From contig NZ_JASNWE010000004.1 of assembly GCF_030283145.1 (NCBI RefSeq), positions 861,704-925,703 on the forward strand: DNA of 64,000 nucleotides. The letters run 5' to 3'. The stretch is from Actinomadura xylanilytica (GTDB lineage: Bacteria; Actinomycetota; Actinomycetes; Streptosporangiales; Streptosporangiaceae). Within the stretch, counting starts at the first letter, position 1. Each line of letters opens with the position of its first letter. Positions 27,280 through 37,683 of this stretch are shown piece after piece. A model generated the notes under the pieces. That model worked only from the letters and a program-made list of their open reading frames with translations. It searched no databases and had not been told where the DNA came from. Made by a program: the position numbers and the translations under genes.

Positions 27280-28050
27280 GCGGGACCCCCCTTCTGCCGG
27301 TTGCGATTCTCGCCCGGTCCGGGGCTCCTGATGGCCCCGGACGGACGCCACAGCTCGGTGGGTCGCACCCGCCCGGCCGACCTGGTCTTCGTCCCCACAT
27401 CCGCCTGCTGAGGGGCTCGCGGCGCTTTCGCCACTACTGCCCTTCTCCCGGTCCGGGGAATATCGGATTCCCCGGTGAGGCAGGACTTACTTCTAAGGCG
27501 CACCGTGATCGGTCGACGAGAAGTCGCCTTACGTGGGCCGTTTCGCCTGCGCCTGGCATCGGCTAGCCGGATCGCCTGGCGTGCTCCTGACGAGCACGGC
27601 GATCCAACGCAACCACGGACCCGGGCGGGTGCCATGTCAGGAACGCTAACCCCTTACGCCGCGAATGTCAGGGGGGTGGAGCGAGGAAAAACTCACGGAC
27701 CGTCATCGAGAGTGCTCGCAGCGCCGCTCCGGACCCCCTTTCCGGCTCGCCCGCAAGTCGTGCATCCCCGTGTCCGCAGGGCTTTCGCGGCTTTCGCCGG
27801 CACCCAGGTCATGCCGAGCGGGCGGAGCGGCATGTTGCAAAGATCTCTTCAACTGCCATGACGCCGCGTGACGGTTGATGAAGCAATCAATCCGACGTGC
27901 CACCACAAGTCGGACAGTTCTCAACTACGGATGGTAACCACCTACCGGGTCGGGGGCCGGAACGAAGATTGTCACCCGCTCGTTGCCACGGTGTGGCAGA
28001 ACCACCGCCCCTCGACGCCGGGGAAGGGCGCCCGCCGGCCGCGCGAAGGC
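27280..28050. other. Long noncoding stretch between comF and hpf
   Basis: This is about 770 bases with no convincing gene. Open frames here lack ribosome-binding sites and typical codon bias, and base composition is visibly less GC-rich than the neighbours around 27840-27990. It probably contains the hpf promoter and leader plus the end of the comF transcript. Two inverted repeats are visible: the bulged hairpin at 27569-27605, and CATGCCG (27810-27816) with CGGCATG (27828-27834). No riboswitch class was recognised. Confidence 0.5.
27569..27605 (-). terminator. Bulged two-part hairpin in the comF-hpf spacer
   Basis: GGATCGCC (27569-27576) pairs with GGCGATCC (27598-27605). Inside it, GTGCTC (27581-27586) pairs with GAGCAC (27592-27597) around CTGAC, with a four-base one-sided bulge. 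It may end the mtrA-comF transcript or lie in the hpf leader; position alone does not decide. Confidence 0.45.
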
Positions 28051-28776
28051 TCACCCGCCCCTGCGCAGCGGTGTGGCGGCCACCGTCGCGGCCCCCACGA
28101 CCAGGGCCCCGGCCTGCCGCAGCGCCCGGGCGGCCTCGGCCAGCGAGGCCCCCGTAGTGATCACGTCGTCGACCACGATCACCCCGCGTCCGGCCACCGG
28201 GACGCGCGGCACGACCTCGAGCGCGCCGGCCAGGTTGGCCGCCCGCTCACCGGCCGTGAGCCCCGCCTGATCGGCCACGGGCCGCCGCTGCCGCAGCGCG
28301 CCGAGCCCTGTGGCGCGCAGGCCGCCCGCGCGCAGCACCCGGACCGCGACCGCCGCCATCCGGTGCGTGGGGTCATGCCCGCGCCGCCGTAGCGCCGCCC
28401 GCGCCGACGGAACCGGCACCAGCACCGGCCCCGGCGCCTGTTCCGGCGCCTGCTCCGGCGGATCGGGCCCCGGCACCGGTTCGGCCACCGCGGCCACGGT
28501 GGCCAGAACGGCCCGGCTGAGGGTGGCGCCCAGCGGGCGGGCGAGAGAGGTACGGCCGCGTTCCTTGTGCGCGGCGATGATCGCCCGAACCGGCCCGCCG
28601 TAGTCGGCCACCGTCCAGGTCTGCGGGAGGCCGGGGAGGCCGGGACCGAGGCGGACGGCGCGGGCGGGGACGGTCAGGGGCATGGCGCAGGCCGCGCACA
28701 GCAGGCCGGAGGCCAGGGCACAGCCCGCACATCGCTCCGGCAGGACCAGTTGGATCAGGCTCGTCGGCAGGCTCAT
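28051..28776 (-). CDS. ComF-family phosphoribosyltransferase-like protein
   Basis: This is a 241-residue protein. A zinc-ribbon-like start (CAGC at 16-19, CAAC at 27-30) is followed by a phosphoribosyltransferase fold. The PRPP-binding signature GVIVVDDVITTGASLAEAARALR is near the C-terminus, and the typical VPVPSARAALRRRGHDPTHRMA segment is in the middle. ComF proteins take part in DNA uptake in naturally competent bacteria. In actinomycetes the role is unclear, and no other competence gene is present here. A Pro/Glu-rich insertion at about 105-118 is lineage-specific. It is probably the last gene of the mtrA-mtrB-lpqB transcript, 69 bases after lpqB. Confidence 0.9.
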   Translation of the reverse strand: MSLPTSLIQLVLPERCAGCALASGLLCAACAMPLTVPARAVRLGPGLPGLPQTWTVADYGGPVRAIIAAHKERGRTSLARPLGATLSRAVLATVAAVAEPVPGPDPPEQAPEQAPGPVLVPVPSARAALRRRGHDPTHRMAAVAVRVLRAGGLRATGLGALRQRRPVADQAGLTAGERAANLAGALEVVPRVPVAGRGVIVVDDVITTGASLAEAARALRQAGALVVGAATVAATPLRRGG

Positions 28777-28845
28777 GCCTCGACGATGCCGGGCGGCGGC
28801 GCCGGCCGGAAGGACCGCGGCGAACTGTGGATAACTCCCGGCGGC

Positions 28846-30702
28846 TCAGCGGGCGTAGGTCGGATCGGTCGCCGGGATGTCGCAGGCCCACTCGCTGAAC
28901 TGGTCGCGCGGAGAGCGCTGCTTGCAGACCAGGTTGCGGTTCGAGGCGCGCGTGCCGATGAGGACGGGCGAGCCGGGGGCGGCGGTGATCGTGCGCGGCT
29001 CGCCCAGCGAGCCCACCCCGAGGGAGGTGATGGCGCTGCCGCTGACCGGCATCAGGTACGGCAGGGCCTGGGTGTCGGAGTCCTTCTGCCCGAGCACCGC
29101 CAGCGTGCCGTAGTCGCGCCAGACCAGGTCGCGCGCGCGCAGGAGCTCGGAGCTGACGGGCAGGAAGGACCCCACGTCGACGGCGCCGCGCGCGTCGCGG
29201 ACGATCCGGCCGATCTGGACCTGCGGCTCCCCGTCGACGTCGACGATGACGGCGGCCCGAACGCCGTCGCGCGCGACGCGGAACGCCATGACCTCCCGTC
29301 CGCTCAGCCCCCAGTGCGAGACGCGCGCCGGAGGGCGCCCCCGCTGGCGGACCCACAGCCACGACTTGTCCTTGGCCGTCTCGACCGTCCACAGCAGGCC
29401 GTCACGTCCCCAGGAGGGCGGGGTGAAACGGCCGCCGCGACGCGAGGACGCCAAGAGGGGCTTCGGTGTGGGCGAGCCGGTGAGCGGGGCGGCCGTCAGC
29501 ACCTGGTCGCCCTTGGAGGTGAGCCCCGCGACCTCTTGGTAGTCGGGCGCCACGGCCGGACGCGACAGCCGCCACGCGTTCCCCGTCGTGACGGGCTGCG
29601 GGACACGTCCGTCGAGGGTGCTGAGGAAGCCCGAGCCGCCGATGCCGTAAGCGCTCTGGGTGACCTGCTCCTCGTGGCCGTCGGGGGCGTTGACCTCCCA
29701 CGCGCGGACGTCCTGGGTCACGTTCATGTCCTTCGGCGCGACCGCCTCGCCGCCGATCCGCAGCCTCCACCGCTTGATCTCGGAGAACTGCCGCAGGGTC
29801 CAGCTGAGCTGCGCGGACATCCGCTCCACACTGCCGGTGCCGGCCTCCTTGCTGAGATCGACGGTGGCGATGTCCTTGCTGATCTCCACGCCCTCGCCGC
29901 TCAGGTGGGTGCCGGGCGGGAAGGCGCTCTTGACCGCCCCGTACAGCCACGAGGTCGGGCCGTTCAGCAGGGCCCGGACGAGCTGGGACGGCAGGTCGCG
30001 CCGGTTGACCACCGGGAGGAAGATCCCGTTCGGGACGAGGGTGCGCTGGTCGGGCGCGAAGAAGTACAGGTTGACCGGGCGGAGGGCGCGCTCGACGTCG
30101 ACCTGAGTGAGCAGCAGCCCGGCGCGCTCGTCGTCGGGCAGGCCGGTGACCCGCCACAGCCCCTGGGGCGTCCGGCCGAGCTGGAAGCTGACCTCGATGT
30201 GCTCGGCCGCGGCGCGGTACTGGCCGTCGGACGCGATCGTGCCGAGCTGGTCGCCGACGACCTTCACGACCGCCTGCGTGGCCGTCTGCTTGACGACCCT
30301 GGGCGCCTCGCGGTTCCGCATGACGGTGACGGAGGGCCTCAGGCCGGGGCGCCACGAGGTCTGGGCCGCCAGGAACTCCCGCGCCACCTTGTGGTCGTCG
30401 TCGAAACTCGCGGAGGCGGCGAGGAATCCGGACACGATCTCTTCCGGACCCCATTCCGGACGGGGCCGTACGGGGATCAGCCGGACGTAGGGGTCGTCGA
30501 CCTGCTCGGCCCGTTCGACGGGCTTGCCGGACACCACACGGCCGCCGCCGGGCACGTTGGCGCATCCGGCGACGCAGAGGGTGAGGACCGCGAAGACCAG
30601 CAGGGCCGGCGGGATCCGGCGCGGCCCGGACGGGCCTCCGGGCCGCGGGGCGGGCGCCCGGCGCGGGGGGCCGAGGGTGTGGTCGGGGGTGCCCGCCGTC
30701 AC
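28846..30702 (-). CDS. lpqB: Lipoprotein LpqB, MtrAB accessory protein
   Basis: LpqB is an extracytoplasmic lipoprotein that interacts with the MtrB sensor domain and modulates MtrA signalling in mycobacteria. The product has 618 residues. After a basic Pro-rich cytoplasmic lead, a hydrophobic run ends in the lipobox VAGC near residue 47. An LpqB N-terminal region (ERAEQVDDPYVRLIPVRPRPEW) and a GerMN domain (VERALRPVNLYFFAPDQRTLVPNGIFLPV through GVEISKDIATVDLSKEA) come next. A beta-propeller-like C-terminal half follows. The GTG start overlaps the mtrB stop (GTGA), with GGAGG nine bases upstream, so translation is coupled. The longer frame to 30846 would lie inside mtrB and is rejected. Confidence 0.94.
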   Translation of the reverse strand: MTAGTPDHTLGPPRRAPAPRPGGPSGPRRIPPALLVFAVLTLCVAGCANVPGGGRVVSGKPVERAEQVDDPYVRLIPVRPRPEWGPEEIVSGFLAASASFDDDHKVAREFLAAQTSWRPGLRPSVTVMRNREAPRVVKQTATQAVVKVVGDQLGTIASDGQYRAAAEHIEVSFQLGRTPQGLWRVTGLPDDERAGLLLTQVDVERALRPVNLYFFAPDQRTLVPNGIFLPVVNRRDLPSQLVRALLNGPTSWLYGAVKSAFPPGTHLSGEGVEISKDIATVDLSKEAGTGSVERMSAQLSWTLRQFSEIKRWRLRIGGEAVAPKDMNVTQDVRAWEVNAPDGHEEQVTQSAYGIGGSGFLSTLDGRVPQPVTTGNAWRLSRPAVAPDYQEVAGLTSKGDQVLTAAPLTGSPTPKPLLASSRRGGRFTPPSWGRDGLLWTVETAKDKSWLWVRQRGRPPARVSHWGLSGREVMAFRVARDGVRAAVIVDVDGEPQVQIGRIVRDARGAVDVGSFLPVSSELLRARDLVWRDYGTLAVLGQKDSDTQALPYLMPVSGSAITSLGVGSLGEPRTITAAPGSPVLIGTRASNRNLVCKQRSPRDQFSEWACDIPATDPTYAR

Positions 30703-32330
30703 TCGCCCGCCTCCAGCTCGGCGAAGAGGGGACGGGCGTCGCCCGCGCCCGGGGGCACCAGTGGGAGCGGCGAGCCGCGCAACTCGGCGCCCGCCACTCT
30801 GGGCAGGGACAGGCGGAACTGCGATCCGGCGCCCGGTTCGCCCCACGCCTGGAGCCAGCCGCCGTGCAGCTGGGCGTCCTCCCTGGAGATCGACAGGCCC
30901 AGCCCGGTCCCGCCGGTGGTGCGGGCCCGCGCCGGGTCGGCGCGCCAGAAGCGGTCGAACACCATCTGCCCCTCCCCCGGTTTCAGTCCCACCCCGTGGT
31001 CGCGGACCGCGACCGCGACCGCGTCGCGGTCGGCGGCGACCGACACCACGATGTCCTCACCCTCGCCGTGCTCGACGGCGTTGACCAGCAGGTTGCGCAG
31101 GATGCGCTCGACGCGGCGGCGGTCGACCTCGGCCATGCACGGCTCGCCGGGGAGCTGGAGCACGACCCTGCTGCCCTTGCGCTCGGCCAGGCCCTGGATG
31201 TCGCCGACCGTGCGCAGCACCAGGTCGCGCATGTCGAGCGACTCGGCGTCGAGGGTGGCCGCGCCGGCGTCGTGCCGGCTGATCTCCAGCAGGTCGCCGA
31301 GCAGCGACTCGAAGCGTTCGAGCTGGCTCTGGAGCAGCTCCGCCGAGCGGCGCACGGCCGGGTCGTCGAAGGTGTCGCGGTTCTCGTAGAGCATGTCGGC
31401 GGCGATCCGGATCGTGGTGAGGGGCGTGCGCAGCTCGTGCGAGACGTCCGACACGAACTGCCGCTGCACCTGCGACAGGTCCTCCAGCTCGCCGATCTTG
31501 TCTTGCAGGTTGGCGGCCATGTCGTTGAACGAGCGGGCCAGCCGGGCGAGGTCGTCCTCGCCGCGGACCCGCATGCGCTCCTCCAGCCGTCCGGCGGCGA
31601 GCCGCTGCGCGCCCTGCGCGGCGAGCCGGACGGGGATGACGACCTGCCGGGTGACGAGCGAGGCGATCGCCGCCAGCAGCAGCACCAGCACGACGCCGAC
31701 GCCGGCCAGGGACCGGGCCACGTTCGTCAGCGTGCGCTGCTCCTGCTCCAGCGGGAAGAGGTAGTAGAGCTCGAACTGGGCGGTCTTGCCGCCCACGATG
31801 AGCCCGCGTTCGGACCTGCTCTCGCGTCCGACATAGGACAGCTTGCCGAACGTGTAGGAGCGCGATCCCGTCGGCGCGTGCCGCAGCTCCTCGCGCAGCC
31901 GCCTCGGGACGCTCTCCTCGCGCAGCTCGTTGGTGGCCCGTCCCCCGGAGAAGCGGTCGCTGGTGTCGCGGATGTAGACCTCGTACAGCCCGGACGGGCC
32001 GCTGCGCGCCTTGAGCCGGTTGACCACGGCGTCGAGCCGCCCGCCGCCGTCCTCGGGCGAGTTGCCGAGGTCGCGCTGCACCTGCGCGAGGCCCTCGTCG
32101 AGCTGGAGCCGCGCCGCCTTGACCTTGCCGTCCATCAGGGCGGACGACACCTGCTGCATGAGGAACACCCCCAGGATCGCGACCACGATCACCGAGATGC
32201 ACAGCGTCCAGGTGACGATCCGCACCTGGATCGAGCGGCGCCACCGCTGGTAGCCGCGCCGCGACACCCCCCGGACGGCGCGCCTGAGCGTGCCGAGCCC
32301 CCGCCGCGCGAGCCGCTTCACGGCGTTCAT
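30699..32330 (-). CDS. mtrB: Sensor histidine kinase MtrB
   Basis: MtrB senses envelope or division state and phosphorylates MtrA. The product has 543 residues. Membrane segments lie at about 36-58 and 206-228 around an extracellular sensor domain. HAMP is at about 229-280. The HisKA dimerisation domain has phospho-acceptor His298 in FVSDVSHELRTPLTTIRIA. The ATPase domain carries the N box ILRNLLVNAVEHGEG, G1 RDHGVGLKPGEGQMVFDRFWR and G2 GGTGLGLSISREDAQLHGG. The C-terminal tail past the kinase core is short and acidic. It lies 54 bases after mtrA and overlaps lpqB by four bases. Confidence 0.96.
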   Translation of the reverse strand: MNAVKRLARRGLGTLRRAVRGVSRRGYQRWRRSIQVRIVTWTLCISVIVVAILGVFLMQQVSSALMDGKVKAARLQLDEGLAQVQRDLGNSPEDGGGRLDAVVNRLKARSGPSGLYEVYIRDTSDRFSGGRATNELREESVPRRLREELRHAPTGSRSYTFGKLSYVGRESRSERGLIVGGKTAQFELYYLFPLEQEQRTLTNVARSLAGVGVVLVLLLAAIASLVTRQVVIPVRLAAQGAQRLAAGRLEERMRVRGEDDLARLARSFNDMAANLQDKIGELEDLSQVQRQFVSDVSHELRTPLTTIRIAADMLYENRDTFDDPAVRRSAELLQSQLERFESLLGDLLEISRHDAGAATLDAESLDMRDLVLRTVGDIQGLAERKGSRVVLQLPGEPCMAEVDRRRVERILRNLLVNAVEHGEGEDIVVSVAADRDAVAVAVRDHGVGLKPGEGQMVFDRFWRADPARARTTGGTGLGLSISREDAQLHGGWLQAWGEPGAGSQFRLSLPRVAGAELRGSPLPLVPPGAGDARPLFAELEAGE

Positions 32331-32384
32331 CGCGGACGGGGGGCGCGGAGGCGGGGGCGGATGGTCATCGCCGAGCGGCCGGGA

Positions 32385-33062
32385 TCAGGCCGGACCGGCC
32401 TTGTAGCCGACGCCGCGGACGGTGACGACGATCTCGGGCCGTTCCGGGTCCTTCTCGATCTTGGCGCGGAGCCGCTGCACGTGCACGTTGACCAGGCGGG
32501 TGTCGGCGGCGTGCCGGTACCCCCAGACCTGCTCGAGCAGCACCTCGCGGGTGAACACCTGGCGCGGCTTGCGGGCCAGCGCCACCAGCAGGTCGAACTC
32601 CAGCGGGGTGAGCGGGATGTGCTTGTCGCCGCGCTTGACCGAGTGGCCGGCGACGTCGATGGTGATGTCGCCGATCTGGAGGGTCTCGGGGGCGGGCTCG
32701 TCGGTGCGGCGGAGCCGGGCGCGGACCCGTGCGACCAGCTCCTTGGGCTTGAACGGCTTGACGATGTAGTCGTCGGCGCCCGACTCCAGGCCGAGCACCA
32801 CGTCGACGGTGTCGCTCTTGGCCGTCAGCATGACGATCGGGATGCCGGATTCGGCGCGGATCTGCCGGCACACGTCGATGCCGTCGGCGCCCGGGAGCAT
32901 CAGGTCGAGCAGCACGAGATCGGGCCGCGTCTCCCGGAACGCCTCAAGCGCCTTGTCGCCATCGTGGACGAACGACGGCTCGAAACCCTCGCCCCTCAGC
33001 ACGATGCCGAGCATCTCGGCGAGCGCGAGGTCGTCGTCGACGACCAGTACACGTCCTCTCAT
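32385..33062 (-). CDS. mtrA: Response regulator MtrA (OmpR/PhoB family)
   Basis: MtrA is a DNA-binding regulator of cell division, envelope and developmental genes in actinobacteria. From the ATG at 33062 it has 225 residues, close to the mycobacterial 228. The receiver domain has RVLVVDDDLALAEM, phospho-acceptor Asp53 in LVLLDLMLPGADG, and the conserved Lys in YIVKPFKPKELVARV. The winged-helix domain contains LTPLEFDLLVALARKPRQVFTREVLLEQVWGYRHAADTRLVNVHVQRLRAKIE. In-frame GTG (33077) and ATG (33071) alternatives add five or three residues. The ATG at 33062 is preferred because GAGGG lies just upstream. It is first gene of the mtrA-mtrB-lpqB operon. Confidence 0.96.
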   Translation of the reverse strand: MRGRVLVVDDDLALAEMLGIVLRGEGFEPSFVHDGDKALEAFRETRPDLVLLDLMLPGADGIDVCRQIRAESGIPIVMLTAKSDTVDVVLGLESGADDYIVKPFKPKELVARVRARLRRTDEPAPETLQIGDITIDVAGHSVKRGDKHIPLTPLEFDLLVALARKPRQVFTREVLLEQVWGYRHAADTRLVNVHVQRLRAKIEKDPERPEIVVTVRGVGYKAGPA

Positions 33063-33515
33063 GGCCCTCATCGTCACAAAGTCGGGGTTCGGTGGAGTGG
33101 GGTGAGACGGTCCTGCCCCACCTCGCCAGGGAGGGAAATGCCTTGGCGTGCAAGGTTACCCGCGTTTGCCTGGTACATGACTCCTCCCGGTGTCGGGCGA
33201 ACGGGCGCCGGCCCGCCGCGCCGCTCGTCACGGTCTCGTTCAAATGCCGGATTGTAAACAGGCAACCGCGATTCATCTCCGAGATCGTCCGGCCGGCGGT
33301 GGCCGGCGGCGGACGGGGCGGGCCCGGAACGGGACCGGAACGGGACCGGAAACGGCCTTCGGCGCGGCCCCGGCGGCCGAATCGGCGTGCAGATCATCAT
33401 GGACCGGGCCGGGAAAGGCAATTACGGCACCCCGCCCGTGACAGGATGACCTGACCGGGAATCCGGGGGTGCCCCGGAAAGCAGGCTGACGACTCATCAC
33501 GCGGGGAGCGGAGAG
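33063..33515. other. Divergent noncoding region between mtrA and the membrane/MoxR cluster
   Basis: About 450 bases separate mtrA from the gene at 33516. It must hold promoters in both directions, but no confident -35/-10 pair was recognised. Notable content is an 11-bp tandem repeat (33324-33355), a relatively A/T-rich patch (33240-33280) and one GGTTAC hexamer (33154-33159). The hexamer is like half of the GTAAC-type sites reported for streptomycete MtrA; a single half-site is weak evidence. Confidence 0.45.
33324..33355. repeat. 11-bp tandem repeat
   Basis: CCGGAACGGGA occurs at 33324-33334 and 33335-33345, followed by the partial copy CCGGAAACGG at 33346-33355. It lies about 160 bases upstream of the cluster start, in the divergent region with mtrA. 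The 11-bp spacing is close to a helical turn, so it could be an array of binding sites. Confidence 0.7.
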
Positions 33516-34676
33516 ATGCCGGGACCGGACGGCTGGGACGAGGGCGCGGACGGCGACGTCCCGTTCCGCCCCATGTCCATCTCGGAGATGCTGGACGGCG
33601 CGATCGCCGGGATCCGGCGCCGGCCCCGCATCACGCTGGGCCTGTCGGTGGCGGTCAGCACGGTGATCCAGGTGCTGGTCACGGTCGCGACCTACTACTT
33701 CATCGGCGACCAGGCCGACGGCGAGGTCACCCCGGGCGCGCTGCTGGAGTCGGTCGGCTCGCAGCTCATCCTCGGGGCGATCGGGCTGGCACTGTCGGCC
33801 TACGGGATCCTGCTGCTGTCGGGCCTGCTGGCGCCGCTGCTCGGGCGCGGGCTGCTCGGGACGCCGGTCCCGCCGCGGCAGGCGTGGCGGGACGTGCGCC
33901 CGCGGCTGGGCCGGCTGGTCGCGGTCGCCGCCCTGATCATGGTGGTGTCGCTGCTCGCGCTGCTGCTGCCGATCGTCCCGTTCCTGCTGCTCGTCGCGGC
34001 CGGGGCGCATCCGGCGCTCGACGTGCTGGCCGCCATCGCGGGCTTCCCGGTCGGCGTCGGGCTGATGGTGTGGCTCTACATGCTGCTGGTGCTGGCCGCG
34101 CCCGCCGTGGTGATGGAGCGGGAGACCGTCGGCGGGGCGTTCCGGCGGGCCCGCGCGCTGTCGCGGGGGCGCTGGCTGCGCACCTGCGGGACGCTGCTGC
34201 TCACCCTGCTGATCACTCTGTTCATGGGGTTCTTCGCGCTGCGGATCCCGTTCCTGATCGTCCAGCTCGTCTTCTTCGGGGACGCCTCGCACGGCACCGC
34301 GATGGTGCTCGGCCTGGCGGTCGACACGGTGGGACGCATCGTGAGCTGGTCGATCATGCTGCCGTTCGACGCCGGCGTGATCGCGCTGCTGTACGTCGAC
34401 CGGCGGATGCGCCGCGAGGGCTTCGATCTCGAACTGCGCAGCCGCGGCCGGTCGGCCGCCGCGATCATCGCCGCCGCCTCCCCCGCCGCTTCCGCGCCCG
34501 CCGATTCCGCCGTGCCCGATTCCGCCCGGGCCACGGCCGGGCGGGGCAGGAGCGGCGACGATGACCCGGACGGCTTCTTCGACCTCTGGCGGCCCTACGC
34601 GGCGGCCCCCGGCGCGCTCGCGCCCGCGGCCGTCCCTCCGCCCTCGAACGCGCCGCGGACCGGGGTGACTTCATGA
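33516..34676 (+). CDS. Polytopic membrane protein of unknown function
   Basis: This is a 386-residue protein with about six hydrophobic blocks (roughly 39-63, 81-109, 129-158, 162-195, 218-249, 255-287). A conserved-looking cytoplasmic start, PFRPMSISEMLDGAIAGIRRRPRITLG, and a disordered Ala/Pro/Asp-rich tail after about 305 flank them. The SISEMLDGAI-type opening and layout resemble actinobacterial proteins related to glycerophosphoryl-diester phosphodiesterase membrane domains, without any catalytic domain. Its stop overlaps the next start (ATGA), so it heads an operon with the DUF4129, DUF4350, MoxR and DUF58 genes. It may be a scaffold for that system; this is inference. Confidence 0.82.
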   Translation: MPGPDGWDEGADGDVPFRPMSISEMLDGAIAGIRRRPRITLGLSVAVSTVIQVLVTVATYYFIGDQADGEVTPGALLESVGSQLILGAIGLALSAYGILLLSGLLAPLLGRGLLGTPVPPRQAWRDVRPRLGRLVAVAALIMVVSLLALLLPIVPFLLLVAAGAHPALDVLAAIAGFPVGVGLMVWLYMLLVLAAPAVVMERETVGGAFRRARALSRGRWLRTCGTLLLTLLITLFMGFFALRIPFLIVQLVFFGDASHGTAMVLGLAVDTVGRIVSWSIMLPFDAGVIALLYVDRRMRREGFDLELRSRGRSAAAIIAAASPAASAPADSAVPDSARATAGRGRSGDDDPDGFFDLWRPYAAAPGALAPAAVPPPSNAPRTGVTS

Positions 34677-35374
34677 TCACTGATCCGATCGGCCGGGACG
34701 ACGCGCGCGAGCTGGCCCGCCGCGAGCTGGAGAAGTCGATCTACCAGCGGGACCGGCCGTCCTGGCTCGAACGGCAGTGGGACCAGTTCACCGACTGGCT
34801 GCGCGACCTGTTCGGCCGGGCGTCCGAGCCGACCGCGCACGGCGGCGGCTCCGGCGGCTGGATCTCGATCGTGATCATCATCGCGCTGCTGCTGGCGGTG
34901 ATCGGGCTGGTGGTCTGGCTGATGCGGGGCCGCGGCAACCCGAGGTCGCGCGGCGAGGCGCTGCTCGACGAGCGGCCCTCCACCGCGCTCGACCACCGCG
35001 AGGCCGCCGAGCGGCACGCCGCCGGCGGGCAGTGGCCCGAGGCGATCCGCGAGCGGCTCCGGGCCATCGCGCGCGACCTCGAGGAGCGCGCCGTCCTGGC
35101 GCCGCGGCCCGGCCGGACGGCCGACGAGCTGGCGGCCGAGGCGGGCGCGGCGGTGCCGCAGCTCGCCGACGACCTGCGCGTGGGCGTCGAGATCTTCGAC
35201 GAGGTCTGGTACGGCGACCGGCCCGGCAGCATGGAGGCCTACGCGCGCCTCAAGCAGCTCGACGAACGGCTCCAGGCCGCCCGGCCCAAGCCGCTGCGCT
35301 CCGACGGCGACCCCGCCCTCGCGGGGGCCGGGACGGGCCCGCACGACGGAGAGGACGGTGGCCCGCGTTGGTGA
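34673..35374 (+). CDS. DUF4129 domain membrane protein
   Basis: This is a 233-residue protein. A cytoplasmic or surface helix (1-50, with KSIYQRDRPSWLERQWDQFTDWLRDLF) precedes one membrane segment (about 63-84). The DUF4129 domain follows (about 100-205: ALDHREAAERHAAGGQWPEAIRERLRAIARDLEERAVLAPRPGRTADELAAEAG, then VEIFDEVWYGDRPGS). In many bacteria DUF4129 is fused or adjacent to a transglutaminase-like domain (TgpA). None is present here. It overlaps its neighbours by four bases on each side. Confidence 0.88.
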   Translation: MITDPIGRDDARELARRELEKSIYQRDRPSWLERQWDQFTDWLRDLFGRASEPTAHGGGSGGWISIVIIIALLLAVIGLVVWLMRGRGNPRSRGEALLDERPSTALDHREAAERHAAGGQWPEAIRERLRAIARDLEERAVLAPRPGRTADELAAEAGAAVPQLADDLRVGVEIFDEVWYGDRPGSMEAYARLKQLDERLQAARPKPLRSDGDPALAGAGTGPHDGEDGGPRW

Positions 35375-36581
35375 TCCAGTCGCCGCCCCAGGGCGGCGCG
35401 GACGGCTCCGGTTCTCCCGCCCCGCCGGGACCGACCGCCGGGCAGGTCGCCTCGCGCCGGTTCCGGTCGGCGCGCGGGATCGTCCTGGTCCTGCTCGCCC
35501 TGGTGGCGATCGCGGTGATCCTCGCGGCGCTGCGCCCCTCGGTGACCCCGCAGGACCTCGACCCGACCTCGCCGACCGAGGGCGGCAGCCGGGCCCTCGC
35601 CGAGATCCTCAAGCAGAACGGGACGCGGCTGGACGTGGCGCGCAGGGCCGGCGACGCGGCCGGGCTGGCCTCGCCCGGCAGCGTCACCGTCGTCACCCGG
35701 CCCGAGCGGCTCACCGACGGCGACATCGACCGGCTCCGCGGGGCGCAGGGCGACCTGCTGCTCGTCCAGCCGAACCGGAGCGTCCTGCGAGAGCTGGCCC
35801 CCGGCGTGCACCGCGCGGGCACCAGCTTCGAGCGGACCGCCGACCTCGACTGCGCCCTGCCCGCCGCGCGCCTCGCCGGACCGGTCGCCTTCGGCGGCGC
35901 CGAGACCTACGCGACGTCCGGCGGCGACGGCGTCGTCACCTGCTACCGCGCGGACGACTACAGCCGGCTGGTCCAGGTGCGGGACGGCTCCCGCACCGTC
36001 ACCGTGCTCGGCTCCCCCGAGCCGCTCACCAACGCGCACCTCACCGAGGAGGGCAACGCCGCCCTCGGCATGAACCTCGCCGGGGCGCGGTCCTCGGTGG
36101 TGTGGCTGATCCCCGACCTGCCCGAGGCCGGCGCGGGCGGCGACGCCACGCTGAGCGACCTGCTGCCGTTCGGGGTCAAGCTGTTCGTCCTCGAAGTGCT
36201 GGTCGCGGTGGCGCTGGTGGCGCTGTGGCGGGCCCGGCGGCTCGGGCCGGTGGTGGCCGAGGCGCTCCCCGTCGTCGTCCGCTCGGCTGAGACGGTGGAG
36301 GGCCGCGCCCGGCTGTACCGCGCGCACCACGCCAGGGGCCGGGCCGCCGACGCGCTGCGCGCCGGGGCCCGCGAGCGGCTCGTCCCCCTGCTGGGGCTCC
36401 CGCGCAGCACCGCGCAGGACTTCGCCTTCGCGCAGGAGATCGTCACCGGAGTCGCCCACCGCACGTCCTACGACGAGGCGGTGGTCGGCACCGCCCTGTA
36501 CGGTCCTGAACCTGCGGACGACGCGCAACTCCTCGCGCTCACCGACATCCTCGACGTCCTGGAAAGGCAGGTACGGCAGTC

Positions 36582-36585
<4 letters not shown>
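35371..36585 (+). CDS. DUF4350 domain membrane protein
   Basis: This is a 404-residue protein with a Pro/Gly-rich start and a membrane segment at about 33-55. An extracytoplasmic DUF4350 domain follows (LDPTSPTEGGSRALAEILKQNGTRLDVAR, LLLVQPNRSVLRELAPG, HLTEEGNAALGMNLAG), then a second membrane segment at about 265-287 and a cytoplasmic C-terminus. The fold is related to type 1 glutamine-amidotransferase/GldG-like domains without an evident catalytic Cys-His-Glu set. The GTG overlaps the previous stop (GTGA). The longer open frame upstream is a shadow of the DUF4129 gene. It probably works with MoxR and DUF58, as these families recur together. Confidence 0.88.
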
Positions 36586-37622
<1,037 letters not shown>

Positions 37623-37683
37623 TGACCGCGCACCCGCCGCGGGCCGCCGCCGGGTCCGCCACCGCGCACCGGAGGGCCCGCCG

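Noticed and set aside
27475..27861. 128-residue open frame in the comF-hpf spacer
   Set aside because: No Shine-Dalgarno, no typical third-position GC bias and no recognisable domain; it overlaps inverted repeats.
33154..33159. MtrA binding site from a single GGTTAC hexamer
   Set aside because: One half-site occurs often by chance; a paired site with proper spacing was not found, so it is mentioned only as weak content of the region.
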